The translations under genes and the position numbers were made by a program. The notes under the pieces were generated by a model. It made no database searches and was not told where the DNA came from. It was given only the letters and a program-made list of their open reading frames with translations. This document shows, piece by piece, positions 1 through 12,296 of a stretch of DNA of 64,000 bases. Within the stretch, counting starts at the first letter, position 1. Each line of letters begins with the position of its first letter. Source of the stretch: Azolla caroliniana (lineage: Eukaryota; Polypodiophyta); assembly GCA_043228905.1 (NCBI GenBank), contig JBHGNT010000013.1:11780001-11844000 (forward strand), given 5' to 3'.

Positions 1-1305
1 CATTGAGAATCAACAACACTATTTTTTGTGTATGTGGTTGAGGTGAAAAAATAAAGAAAAAAAGGAGAGGGTGTAAATACTCATAGGTGTTTTTTGGATC
101 CTTCTAATAATCTTTTTTTGGGAAATACTCAAAGTGTTTTGCATGATTTGAAGGCACTTGAACACGCTCACAATACTCAAGTGACCCAAGTATTTCCTAG
201 GTGATCATAATAGAGTGTTATAGTGTGAATGGACCTTTATAAATGTACAAATAGAGAGTTCTTGGACGTTTATACTCAACCCCCACTAGTGTAGCTTGCC
301 AATAATTGTCTAAATCTACAATGTATGAAAATGTCCTTGTACCAAATCCCTTATTAATGCTTTCAATATGTTACAACCTTCTCGTCAGCATGGATATTCC
401 GTTTTAGGTCTCATAAGCATTTTTAATGAGTTCCTCCATGTTAACCATTGGCATGCTCTGGGATGGAGATCCCATTTCATTTATTCTAGTTGGGACCATA
501 TCTCATTGACAAACCTCTTTCTTTAGGATTTGCCACCTTGAAATAGGCCATCCATGGTTGGTTGCTACAGATGTCACTAAAACTCATAATTGATTTGCAA
601 GACTTGATGACATGCTCATTCTCTTTTTGTTGTATCTACAAACTGTTCTTCAAGTCTTCATACTACTCAATCCTTGAGTAGCCCATCCACACCAACACAA
701 TTTTCTAGTTGTATACCAAGTTGCATCCTTCCTTCTTGGTCAAATGACCTCAAGAGAAACAGTACCACAACCATCCTTTCATCTTGCCCCATACTCTTCC
801 TTATCAAGCTCCCTAAAATTCCATAGATTATTATTATCTATTTTGCAATTTCTAAAACGTCCAATAGCTCTATCACTGGATCATCAAGTGAAAATAATGT
901 CTTAAATCTCGTGTAAATGTAAGCAAAGACAAGTCAAATCTAGATTTTTCATGGAATCAATGATGTCAATAGGTGATCAAGCTGTTCTTGGAGATACAAG
1001 TTCCCTAATAGTAACTTATGATTTTGAAGCTCCCACAATGAGATGATAGAGAAAATTGCTTAGAACTGTAAATCAATTGAAGGAATGTACGAAAATTGAG
1101 ACAATGTCAATGATGACGATTTCAAACTATTATCATATGCTTCAACCTTTCCGTCTCAAAAACCCCTATCTTTAATCTCCCTATCCTTATTAAGTAGACA
1201 TATGTCGTTTAAAATTTCAATAATCAACTTCTAATTGGCTTCATAATACATTCTGATATCATACAACTTCTGAAAGAAATTCAACTTTGAGAAGAGAAAA
1301 CTGGT
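1..1305. other. Intergenic, no gene seen
   Basis: AT-rich sequence downstream of the plastid membrane protein gene. I see no frame longer than about 60 codons with recognisable protein character, no RNA gene and no clear LTR boundary. The region just left of 1306 should hold the 3' untranslated region of the minus-strand gene. Confidence 0.5.
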
Positions 1306-3392
1306 TTAATCATAGAATCCATCTTCCTGATCTTGCTCCCTTGCTGCCTTATTTGCAAGATCGATTGATTTGAACCATAAAAATGCCTGTTCAAAAACAT
1401 TCAGATAATTGTCAGATTTCACAGGCAACTTCCCATATAGCAACATTTCTATGAGAAAGATGACATCCAGCAAGTTCATGAATATGTACAAAAGATCGGT
1501 TGTTATTGAAATTTGATCACATAGTTTTCAGATTTCCAGAAATGTCAACAAAAGGTTTCCAGATTTCCAGAAGAATCATCAACAGAAGCTTTAAATAACA
1601 AATGCTTGGTTGAGGATCACTACGTTTTAATATATTTATGTTCACCTATATAAGGTTCCTTTATCAAGGTTTGATTGAGCATCCATCATCCACTACAGAT
1701 TTTGAATATCTTCCAAAACACTACATTTCGTTTAACAAATTTTAGCAGGTTTTTCTCTTTAAAGCTGCTAAATCTGGAAAAAAAACTTGAATTGCCATGA
1801 GAATTAAGAATTTTAAGAATGTCTAAACAACTATAAAAGCTCTCCAGATTGTTGGGTAAAAGTAATATTACAAAAACAATTCATGAGCATCTAACAACGC
1901 AAGCATTCTCTAGTTTCTAGCAGAGCGGTAAAAAGGCCATTTAGCATTTTCGTTACATAATGCTACTAACTGTTAGTAGCAATAGGCTAGGTTTGTTTGA
2001 GAATTGACTCAAAAAATTACCGAATGATTATATGTCATACATAAATTTACCACCACAGTTGTTTTAAACACCACCCACTTATGCTAGTTGTCCTAAAACT
2101 GTTGGCTCTCTTTGCATCCATATCAATCATAAGGGTGATCTGGTTTGATTTAGATTAAGAATTAATTTGTTTAAACTTGGTACTCCCAGGATGTATTCAG
2201 TCCAATTCACACACGAGTTTACTGGCCTTCCCTGGTCCTACCTCATGTGTTTAACCCACTTATGTTCTTACTCGTTCGTGTCTTCTTATCTTCTATCACA
2301 ATTAGTGTGAGCTTGTCTTTTGCTATCCAGACACATTCAGTGATGTCCTTATAAAGTAAAATATCCTAAAAGGAATTGAATAGAGATTTCATACAAATAT
2401 ATGTATATGTATATGTATAGAGATTACTGAAACCTCAACTTCTTTGTCCATTTGACTACTGAAACCTTTTTATCCTAAAACAGAACCAATATCTTTATGT
2501 AATTTACTATTGAAACCTTTGTCTCGAATAAATAACACATAGATTTCTTTGTGCATTTTAATCTTCATTGATTACTTAAACGAATGACTGATCTAGCGTG
2601 GAGAACCTCAATCTCTTTGTGCATTTTAGTATTGAAACCTTTGCATTGAATAAATATCATGAGCATGTATTTTGCTTTTCGAAGAGGATCAAATTCTTTG
2701 TGCATTTTACTACAGAAACCTTCAACAGTTACAAAGCACTCACAGCAGTAGGGAGGCCAGTGATCGCGAAGAAGCCAAGGATTGGGGTGTAGAGAGCGTC
2801 ATCAGGAAAGATGACACCAAAGATGGGTTTCTTGTTGGTGTACTCGAAGATGGAGCCGATCTGAATTAGAAGCAGGAAAACAAGAACAATGATGAATGGG
2901 CAAAAATGAAGGGAGAACATGACAAAAGAAGAAGAAGACGAAGAAACATGATAAGAAAGGAAGGAAGAGGGAGATTACCGCAGCTATGGCGACGATGCTG
3001 GAGGCAAGGAGGTAGAAATAGAAAGGTATTTCGAACCCTGGATTGGCCAAGGCGGGGTCTTTCTTGTCCCACGGCAGTGGCTCCGTGGATCCAGGCTGAG
3101 CCCAAGAAGGAGATTGTTTAAGTTCTCCATCTTTCTGATTCCCAGAGGAAGGAGAAGGAGAAGACGAAGATGGCGATGGAGATGGCGATGATGATGATGA
3201 CGATGAGGGCTCAGAAGAAGAGCTGTCGCTCTGTGCTCGAGATAAGTGAAGAGTGAAGGGTTGCTTCTTCTTGGCCGCGGCCCTCGGAAGAAGAAGGATG
3301 TTGCCATGGCTCCGCCTGAGAGGCTCTGAAATGGGTGTCATCCATAAGGGGCAGTGGGAGGAGGAGGTTCCTGATACCATCGCCACAGCCAT
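1306..3392 (-). CDS. Predicted plastid-targeted two-helix membrane protein, three exons
   Basis: Exons on the minus strand are 3392-2979, 2860-2744 and 1386-1306, giving 203 residues. All junctions are in phase 0. Donors begin GTAATC and GTGAGT and both acceptors end in AG. The start is the ATG at 3392 (MAVAMVSG); the frame continues upstream but only adds a non-conserved stretch. Residues 1 to about 60 are rich in Ser, Arg and Ala with few acidic residues, as in a transit peptide. A Ser/Pro-rich linker follows, then a hydrophobic segment near 122-143 spanning exons 1 and 2, a short loop with FEYTNKKPIFGV, a second hydrophobic segment near 160-181, and a charged tail ending EQDQEDGFYD. The exon 3 tail (FLWFKS then ANKAAREQD) resembles the C-terminus I recall for small, uncharacterised plant thylakoid or envelope proteins. 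Intron 2 is 1357 bp and would hide exon 3 from a simple frame scan. The function is unknown and localisation is inferred from composition. Confidence 0.72.
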
Positions 3393-3504
3393 GGCCTCTC
3401 TCCCACCACAGTCCAAGCCTTTCAAAAGAATATGTACATATATACCAGACATGTATGTGTTCTTTGTTTATCTCCCAGAAAATCCCACAGGACAAAAAAC
3501 ACAC

Positions 3505-3510
<6 letters not shown>

Positions 3511-3536
<26 letters not shown>
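3511..3536. repeat. (CT)n microsatellite
   Basis: An uninterrupted run of 13 CT units about 120 bp upstream of the plastid protein start codon. Read on the coding strand it is a GA repeat in the probable 5' untranslated region or core promoter, a common position for GA/CT tracts in plant genes. Confidence 0.85.
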
Positions 3537-4885
3537 GGGTCGGTTGGTCCGCCATTGGTCCCTCTCTTGTCCAGTCGGTTGGTCGGTCATTGGTTCCTCT
3601 CTTGTCTCATGTAGACTCTCGAAGTCTCAACGGTTCTTCACAGTCCATCCTATTGTACCTACTCATTCCGACCCCATCCCGCCTCTATCAGCAACTGCTG
3701 CTGCTGAAAACAGTCTGTCTTATACCCATCCCAAGTCATTTCTTCCATATGCTTTGTCTTGTGATTTCCCCAACCTCCTCTTTTAACCTTTAAACACACA
3801 CCCTAATCCCAATCCCAAGTCTTACAATAGAGATGCCTTGGAAGATTAAGCACGGAGCTGATCCCAGAAACAAATGAATAGTTGAAAAGCAAAAGGATGG
3901 GCAGAAGCTAAACAAGAAAGATAGGGATTTCAAATAGATAAGCATGCTCCTCTTATCTAATATTGCTGTTTCATGACCGTCACTCTGTAATTTCAATCTC
4001 AATTCACCCTCCCTCTTTACCTCTCCTATGCAATCAGTTTCCTATGGAAATGTGAGACAGATATCACCCTCAAAGTCTTGGCCTTCAGGCATTCATATCT
4101 TTACTCCACGACACAGAACACCATATCCTCTCAGCATCTGAAACCTCTTGCATTCTTTGGAAAACGACATGCATTCAAATATCATTATTTTCTGGGCATA
4201 CTTTTCTAATAAACCCTGTCCCTTTATTTTGACTTTATTTAAGATGAATAGATTAAGAAAATAGTATCCAATAGCTTCCTGTAATCTTGTTGTATATTTA
4301 TTGTTAATCCAATTGTCACATCTCATTTTTTCACTTCTTCCCATTTTCTCCATCTCTATCAATACACATATATTTATTGAGAATTTAACACGTATTTGTG
4401 AAACTTCCAATATATCATATGCACTGAATACAATTCAACTCGTATTTTGCAATTCAACATCATGTTCATGGCAATTTATATGTCATTCTATCCAACATGC
4501 CCATCTTATCGATCAATTGAGAACTAGCAAAGATTTATCAGATGACCAGAAATGACCAAAATAAGCGATTTATGAAAATAGGAGAGCTGAACTCTGCACA
4601 AGCAATTTGAAGTCATCCCAAACATGTGGGACAGACGCATAGCCAACTATCAGAAAAGCATCCGATGGTTTGGTGAAATTCCAGTATGTATGAATACATT
4701 AAAGAACAACAAAGACTAAGGATTGACACAGTAGATTGTGTATATTCTTGTATAGCTCAAGGCTTTTTCCTGAGAATCTCCAGCTCAATATATGTTTTTG
4801 AACAGACCGTAACCAGACCAATACCTGCCCTTGGTAATTGATCAAGACAGAACTTCTGTCACTATCCTTGACAAGGGTTACATGA
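3537..4885. other. Intergenic between two minus-strand genes
   Basis: This contains the promoter side of the plastid protein gene and the 3' flank of the RNA-binding protein gene. Short frames here lack protein-like composition. I saw no RNA gene or repeat boundary. Confidence 0.5.
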
Positions 4886-7800
4886 TCAGTATGGTCTATA
4901 ACGAAAATCCCTTGATGGCCTATCAGAATCCAAGATAGGCCCACCCCCACCACCTCCACCATAAGACCCACCGCCACCACCACCCCACTGCAAATAGAAA
5001 AGAACATATAAGAACCACATTTATTGAATACACTGCCAATTTCATATTTGCTATAAGAATTTAAACAATCCCAATTTCCAAATCCAACTAATCCAAATTG
5101 TCTTTATTTGATAGTGTCAATTTCTGTGTCTTTATCTATTTATATCTTCGAATTAAAGTACTAAGTACATAATTTCTACAATGCCATTAAATTTTTAATT
5201 GACTTGCTTCCAACACAGTTTAAAAACCAGCTTAAAAAATCAAGGGTTTAGGATGATGTAAAGAATGGCATGCAGACAACATATACCGGGCGGTAAAAGT
5301 CTAAGCTGTTCCCTGGGTAAGCAGATGCCGCAGAGCCACCACCTAAGTAGGCATCGCCAGGGCCCGCATCATCCGGAGGTGATGCTCTATCCACTGCAAT
5401 CTGTTTATAACTGATTTTTTACCACATTATCTTGAAAATAGATGGATCGATGCATAATCGAGGAAAAACAATCCCAACCTCATGGCCTAGGAGTTCATGA
5501 GGCCTGCGACACACTCGTTCAGCTGGACCTTCATCTGTAAAAGTTACGAAGGCAAAACCACGATGCCCTGATCTCTTTGGGTCCTGTACATTATATATCT
5601 TTTAACATAATTACATAAAACAAAACCACATATATACTTAACATTCTATAAATAGTTACAAACTCACCTTTGGAAGAAAAACATCCAACACCCGTCCAAA
5701 ATTTCCAAAATACTGGCGTAAGTCATCAGAAGTGACCCCTGATGGAAGCCTACCAACAAAGATCTTATTCCTAGCACCTCCACCAGAAGGTGGAGAACCT
5801 GGATTGTAGCTAGTGGAACGACCTTTGGCAACGGTGTCCCCACCGCCATAACTACCACTAGGAGGCAAGCTCGACCAACTTCCCCCTGCATACCGGCTAG
5901 AGCCATAATCACCACCATAAGAGTAATCATAGGCATCATAAGGAGATATTCCTCCATAACCTCCGTAGCGAGGCACTCCTGCACTTGCAGCTATGTAAGG
6001 ACTATAGGCTCCATATGCAGCACCTCCATATTCTCTATCATAGTATTTCGCTGAATAGTCACTTCTTCCAGGGTAATAATCATTCCTAGCTGAAGATTTA
6101 CTGCCTCCTTCATCCTACAATAGTGAATCCAATTCCATTTAGATCACCTATCTTAGCAACTAATCTTCATGATTCAAGACAGTTACCTTTGCCGTTGCTT
6201 CATCAACTGCCACTGTTGATCCTCCAATCTCATGGGTTTGTGCCATCACCTTAGAGACAGATTCTAATACAGGAGAAGAATTATATTGGGTAAGGACAGA
6301 TAATATTGATGCCACTTCTTTATACAGAACAGACATGATATTCAGACATTTACCAGGATCCTCAAATGTGATAAATCCGATGCCTCGGTGAGATCTTGTT
6401 CCAGACTCCTGAACAGATGATTCCATAAATTTAGGATTATTTTATCTAAAAATATTCTCCGCAAAATATTTCCCACAATGTTACCTTTGGCATGTAGATA
6501 TCTGTGATGGTTCCAAATTCCTCAAAGTATCTAGAAACAAGTGTGTAATTACATTTTAAAATTGATGAGACAATAGATAATCAAGGAGCATAATAAAAAT
6601 AGAAATCATAAACAATAAACACATTTACCAGAAGAAGAAAATAAAGTTTTGACACAATTTTTTATGGATATGATGCTTTAGATACCATAGAAAACACAAT
6701 ACAATATCATATTTTTAGATCTACTGAGATAAGATCACACATTAGAATATACACCAGAGACCCCGACAATTAAGTGCACACCTCCAGAAACAGAATATAA
6801 CTTTACAAATGGAATGGACAAAGGCTCACGTTAAAACTTAACTGTAGATGCATGCTCATATAAAACCACTGCACCAAGTTTCTCTAATTATATTTACATT
6901 TAAATTTGCCCTTTATCTATAAGGATGTTGCTATACACCATATCTGTTTGCCTAGAAATTAGGATTAACATAGCAATGGATACATTCCACAGCTTTCAGT
7001 GTTAACGATTGAGCATTTTTCAGCATCATCAATTTTAGCTAATCTTCTTACTTTCTAAACTCGTCTTCAGACACTTTGTGTGGTATCCTTGCAACAAAAA
7101 TCCGAGTGATCTTCTTTGCTGGGTTTTTCATATCCTCCTACAGATAATTACATTAGTAAATAAAATGAAGCCATGCGAATTAACATACTAGATAGAAACA
7201 ATGTACACCTTGGGAGTTGCAACTTTCACTTCCAGTTCACGTCCATTTATTGTGTGCCTAGCTGCCAGGGCTTTCTGAACCATCACAACAGGAACAATCC
7301 CCATTAATAAATGAATGGAACAAGACAATAAAACAAAAATGTAATACCTCTGAACTTTCAGATGTTGAAAATGTAACATATCCAAATCCTCGAGATCGGC
7401 CTGTTCTACGATCCTGCACAGCACAAGATTTAAGTAATGTGGAAATACAATCCCATTGGTTATAGCGAGTTATGTTCTAAAGTAAGAATATAATAAGGAT
7501 AACAAAGATAGATAAATAAGAAAGGAGAGATAGAAAGAAGGGTGCCAATCCACCCGACCACCGCCAAGCGAAGGGATCGAGACGGACTCGAGCCTCGATG
7601 GGCATCCCATACCACCACCGTGGCATCGAGTCGTACCTGTTGCTAGCGCACTCGCTACAAGAGTTGACCCACCACAATGATGGAGTCTCGACGTAGCCGA
7701 TAATGTTCTAAATGAGGGTATCTAGGCCTCATATTTATAGCCAGACCTAAGGCCCCCAGGCAAGTTCACACTTGGCCGAATGGGTTGTCCCTATCCCAAG

Positions 7801-9196
7801 GATTAAAAGTAATCCTTTCCTTCTTTACACTCTCATTTAACCCTCACACTTTTACCACATGTTTAGAATACTACGGTAAAAACTTACCACGGTATATGGT
7901 CATGCCCATAACATCGCACGTGATAGTTTACTCATGAATAAACTTAAACAATAGCTATAAGCTATTACTAATCAAAGTGAATAACACAAAAGGCAAAGTT
8001 TGCTAATCAACAACACGAGAAGCAGAGCCCAAATCCTGGACAAGATGTCATTTAATTCATAATCACAGCAATTGGACAACAGAATAATGAGTAGAGCATC
8101 ATACCACATACAAATGTCATTAGAAAGGCAGCATACATTTGAATACTATCAGCTTCAGGCATAATGTGCTTGCTAAACAATCTTTTGAGAGCAACTTCCA
8201 GAGTGCGATTTTCTCGTAGGCATTAATAGAACTCAAATTTTGCACACCAAAGCGATTCTTAAAGAGCCTTCATTGTGGGATTAATGTTCCAATATCATAA
8301 GCATTCATAGAAATAAGATTTTTCACGCCAAAGCAATGATTAAAGAGCCTTCATCGTTGATTAAAGATCCATTACCTCGTCTCTACACATCCAGAATAAA
8401 TAATGAGTAGAGATATTTATTTCCTAGTAACTCTACAGGATCAGCCAGAAACAATAGGAATCTAAGATACACGGTGAGAGAGAGAGAGATAAATCTCACA
8501 CTGATAACTACAACTCTGGATGGGCAAGATATAAGAGTCAACATGAACTCCTTTAAGATCGTATATTCAATGTCTAGGTTGATCATATGATTACTAGTTT
8601 CTGGATCATGTACCAGTACAGTAGTCTAAGGTTGTTCATTTTCATCATTAGTTCTGGATCATACGTCAATGACTATGTTGTTCATTTCATCACTAGTTCT
8701 GGATCATACATCAATGTCTAGGTTGTTAATTTCATCACTAGTGACTGTTTGTGTGTCTGTGTGTGCCAGAGTAGGTGGTTTCCTTTAAAGATAAGACATA
8801 CGAATTCCACATTCTTGCTAGAATACAATGATAAAAAGATGCAGAATGTCTACAGTACACTTTCCTGGTATAGGATAGAGTATTCTTCTCTATACTGACT
8901 CTTAAGAGAAGAGAGAACAAATGAATAAATGAGGAGAAAAACTGAAAGATATAGATCTGAGCACTTACCCTCATGACAACAACATCATCGAGGCTTCCAT
9001 ATTTGTTCATGTACTGCCGAAGTCCATCAGTATTAACGTCCCATGGGATTCCAAGAATCTATGAAACCCCAAGAAGAGAAATAAAAAACCCAATTTAGGC
9101 TTGACAGAGAGGAGGGAATAGGAGAAAAGAACAATGTTTTCACTGTGATCTTACCACTAGTTTCCGGTTCCCAAGCTCTAGCCGAGTATCAGCCAT
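4886..9196 (-). CDS. hnRNP-like RNA-binding protein with three RRMs, twelve exons
   Basis: Exons (minus) are 9196-9155, 9058-8969, 7413-7348, 7274-7209, 7137-7052, 6530-6485, 6408-6354, 6263-6187, 6114-5668, 5583-5479, 5400-5287 and 4987-4886, ending in TGA. Every intron has GT-AG ends and the phases join to 431 codons. RRM1 covers about residues 12-88 (RNP2 LGIPWD, RNP1 RGFGYVTF). RRM2 covers about 98-176 (IFVARI, RGIGFITF). A Gly/Tyr/Ser-rich spacer runs 177-290. RRM3 covers about 292-370 (IFVGRL, RGFAFVTF), and a Gly-rich tail ends DFRYRPY. The start is MADTRLELGNRKLV, typical of a plant family of three-RRM proteins related to DAZAP1/hnRNP A-type factors. The likely role is nuclear or cytoplasmic mRNA binding (splicing, transport or translation); the targets cannot be read from sequence. 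Intron 2 (8968-7414) is enlarged by a solo LTR at 7473-7913. RRM architecture is certain; the exact ortholog is not. Confidence 0.9.
7473..7913 (-). repeat. Solo LTR of the Gyp-1 chromovirus family in intron 2 of the RRM gene
   Basis: About 440 bp closely matching the two LTRs at 20208-20650 and 26912-27363. The shared blocks include the stretch with ATCCACCCGACCACC, the CATATTTATAGCC TATA-like block and the terminal CATGCCCATAACA. No internal gypsy sequence is attached, so this is a solo LTR left by LTR-LTR recombination. The flanking five bases (AGTTA and TCGCA) do not match, so the exact ends are uncertain. Confidence 0.8.
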
Positions 9197-9285
9197 CGTA
9201 CCGAAACAATATATATATATATGTATGTATATACTGTAAACAGAAGAATCTTTCAAAGGCTCTCTCTCAGACCCAAGTCCACTCT

Positions 9286-9413
9286 TCTTTCTTTCTTTCT
9301 TTCTTAATTATTATTTCCTTCTCCTTCCTTCCTTTTTAATCCTTCCCATCACTCTCCCAAAAACACTCTTTGGTCTTCTGCTGTTTGTTTCTTTCTTTCT
9401 TTCTTTCTTTCTT
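9286..9413. repeat. (TTTC)n microsatellites in the RRM gene 5' region
   Basis: Two tetranucleotide runs, about 9286-9305 and 9388-9413, lie 90-220 bp upstream of the start codon. Read on the coding strand they are GAAA repeats in the probable 5' untranslated region or promoter. Confidence 0.8.
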
Positions 9414-9717
9414 CCTCACCCTCAAGCTCTTCCTCCCTGCAAAAAAATGCCTATAGCTCAAGCTCAATTCCTTATCAAACTCATCAGACACCCCAAAATC
9501 ACAATCCCTCTCAACCTTTTGAAGCGTCTGGCTCATCGCCATCGCCAACGCCATCCTCAAAGCTCGAACCTCAGACAGAAAGAAAGAAAATAAAATAATA
9601 ACCGTAATATTCCGTCTGTTAATCGAAAAACACGTAGATCTCTTCGGAAAACCTCCGCGAAAAGAAAAACAAATAAACAGAATCCTAGAATGTAAGAAAA
9701 AGCCGATGGAGGCCTAA

Positions 9718-9736
9718 GGGGGGGGGGGGGGGGGGG
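9718..9736. other. Homopolymer of 19 G
   Basis: An unbroken G run on the plus strand (C run on the coding strand of the RRM gene), followed by GAGGGAGG. It is about 520 bp upstream of the start codon. It could form a G-quadruplex, or the exact length could be an assembly artefact. Confidence 0.8.
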
Positions 9737-12296
9737 AGGGAGGAGATCGGATTGAGCTCTGGAAACCCTAACCGTATCTCTGGGAGTACTTTCCCACCTT
9801 ATCTCTGATTAGCGATGGCAGATCAAAGAGGCTGTCTGAGCTTTTTTTTGTCTTGTCCACTGCTGATGGGTGCGTGCGTTAGGGTTAGAACTTTAGAACT
9901 TAGGGAAGGGAGAAGTTCTTGGGATTCCTTTTGCTTGTTGCTAGCAGGGCTGTCTGTCTGTGTTCACACTTGTCGGGACAAAGAAGCCAAATCTGGCTGT
10001 TTGCTTGGAATACATACATAATAAGGATGGCATAGAGACGAAGAAGCCAAATCGCTCTCTATCCATTCCGTATCATCTCCTTCTTCCGCATTACGATTAC
10101 GTTACATTACGTATCGCAAGTCTAGCTTCTCTCGAGAGGCCATACATACATACATATATGTATAAATACATACATACTTTGATGTATATTGCACATGTGT
10201 ATGCATACATACCATACCATACCATACATAATATACTAACTTCCGATGTTGCTAACTCAGCGAGTGTAGGGCGACGCACGAAACGCAGCTTGGGTGGCTC
10301 TACACGCATGATTCGTCAATGGTCTCGATAATCGGCAAGCATCCCACTTTCTGTCAGAAAGCCTGTCAAAGGTTTGAGTTCACATACAGCTTCTCCGAGT
10401 AATGTGTGAGCATTGTTTCGACAAACCCCAATTTGAAAAAAGGGGTTGTGAAATGGACATTTCTTAATGAATTTTAACTTTAGTTGGTTTTGTGTCTTAT
10501 TCTTCGATTCATACTATACCAATACATTCCCAACTAAGAAGCAATATGTACCACGCTATAATACGCGCATAGTGCCAAAGAGTTTCCTTCCTCAAGATCC
10601 TGTATCTACTAGAGCATATTCATTATTACCATATTTAAATCACATTCACCCACATGTGATGTAACAACTATGATTTTTCTTAAGGAAAAATTCATTAATG
10701 GAAGAGAACCAAGATTTTGGTAAATTGATATATTGACGACACACAAATTTATGATAGTAGTATAAATCCACCACGTAACTTTTTATTCCTATTTGACACA
10801 TTTATTCTAGGATGTTAATTCATAGGTAAAAATGACATTCTACCAAGACCCTTAAAGAATGAAGTATGTCTCTCTAGCAATGGCTTGTACTACATCCTTG
10901 CTATGAGTCTACCATCATAAGTACGACTTATCAAAGTTGTCACCCTACCGGTTTTGGGGGATTGCAAGTGCCCATTTTAGGGAGACCTCCCCTCCACCTT
11001 GGGGAAATTTACAAATGTAACGAATTATGATTCATTCTTGATTCAACGAATGGGCCATCAATATAGTATACATGGTGTGTTGGTCTCAAGATCATATAAT
11101 GATATACTTGTTTCTTCTAAAGCAACGTTGTAGTTGATGGAAAGGACAAAACCCTATGGCCATCAATTGAATAGATTAACTTACGATACAATACTAGAGC
11201 CCAACCAATAATGAAATATCATTTAGCCTAAGGTAAAATTATAGAGGATTTGTCTTTATTATACCTAAATCTTTACATAATATAATGGCAAACTATTTAT
11301 TTTCCCTCACTCTTTCCTACACAAAACTGATGTTGTGTTCACCATATGCCTACTCTCATGTCAAACCATTCGGGTTCAACACTAGTCTTGAGTCCTCCAA
11401 GTAAGCTCTCTTGTATCTTTTTATCTTAATATATATTTCCTTTCATTGTTACTCTCTCTCTCTCACTCACTCACAAACACTCTCTCTCGCTCTCTACTAC
11501 TATTTCACCTATTTCCTTCCATCATCATTCTCTCTAGCTCGCTATATACACTACCATCTCGTCTATCCCTTTCATCACTCTTTATCTTGCTCTTTTTACT
11601 ACTATCTCACCTTACTTTTGATAGTGTCAAGCATCACCATTTTACACTACTACCTTTGTTTATAAACCAACTACTTTTCATCCCTGTTATCCCTCATTAA
11701 TAAAACAAGCACAACGGACAATGCATTACGCAAGATTGATTACAATACATAAGGTCAAACTATTTTGCATGACGAGATAACCAAAACAAATTACAATGAA
11801 AACCATGAGAAACATCCAAATAGAGTTTGTGACGACCCATAAAATATCAATTACCCTAACTTATGCAACCAAATCTCTAGCTCTATGCTAAAACGTATTA
11901 ATTTAAACTAAGGAAAATATGTGCATTTATGATGTTAACAATACAATAATCAACAAGAAAAGCACCAACGATATCGATTATCTCTATTGTGGCCCTTGAT
12001 ATGATACTAGCTCTACTCCTATGCCCAAATAGTTCTTTGCATGACATGAAAGAAAACTGAAGAGTTCTTGTTGTCTTTTCATTGGAAACCATAAAACATA
12101 ATGGATGAGATATGATAATAGCATAATAATATTATAAAGTACATGACTAGGATATTGTGATCCTCAACTCCATGATAGAAGCAAAATGCAGAGAGAGCAG
12201 CTCATATATGATATGGATACAAGGTTCATCAAGTTAAAAAAGTTTGTCATTTAGAACAAGCACAGGTTAAACTCTGTTGTCTTCAGGAAGATTTAA
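9737..12296. other. Intergenic, low-complexity DNA, no gene seen
   Basis: Includes TACATACA-type repeats near 10143-10235 and a pyrimidine-rich CTCT/CACT tract near 11445-11590. Frames over these tracts are compositional and are not genes. The right end should contain the 3' untranslated region of gamma-SNAP. Confidence 0.5.

Noticed and set aside
2802-3452. A 216-codon frame covering the plastid protein exon 1
   Set aside because: Its C-terminal third reads through intron 1 into low-complexity Phe/Leu-rich sequence; the spliced form has good GT-AG sites and a conserved-looking continuation.
9815-10331. Possible plus-strand gene right of the RRM gene
   Set aside because: Short frames made of simple-sequence DNA with no splice-linked continuation or recognisable domain.
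11411-11700. Two overlapping 84-codon frames
   Set aside because: Compositional, caused by a CTCT/CACT-rich tract.
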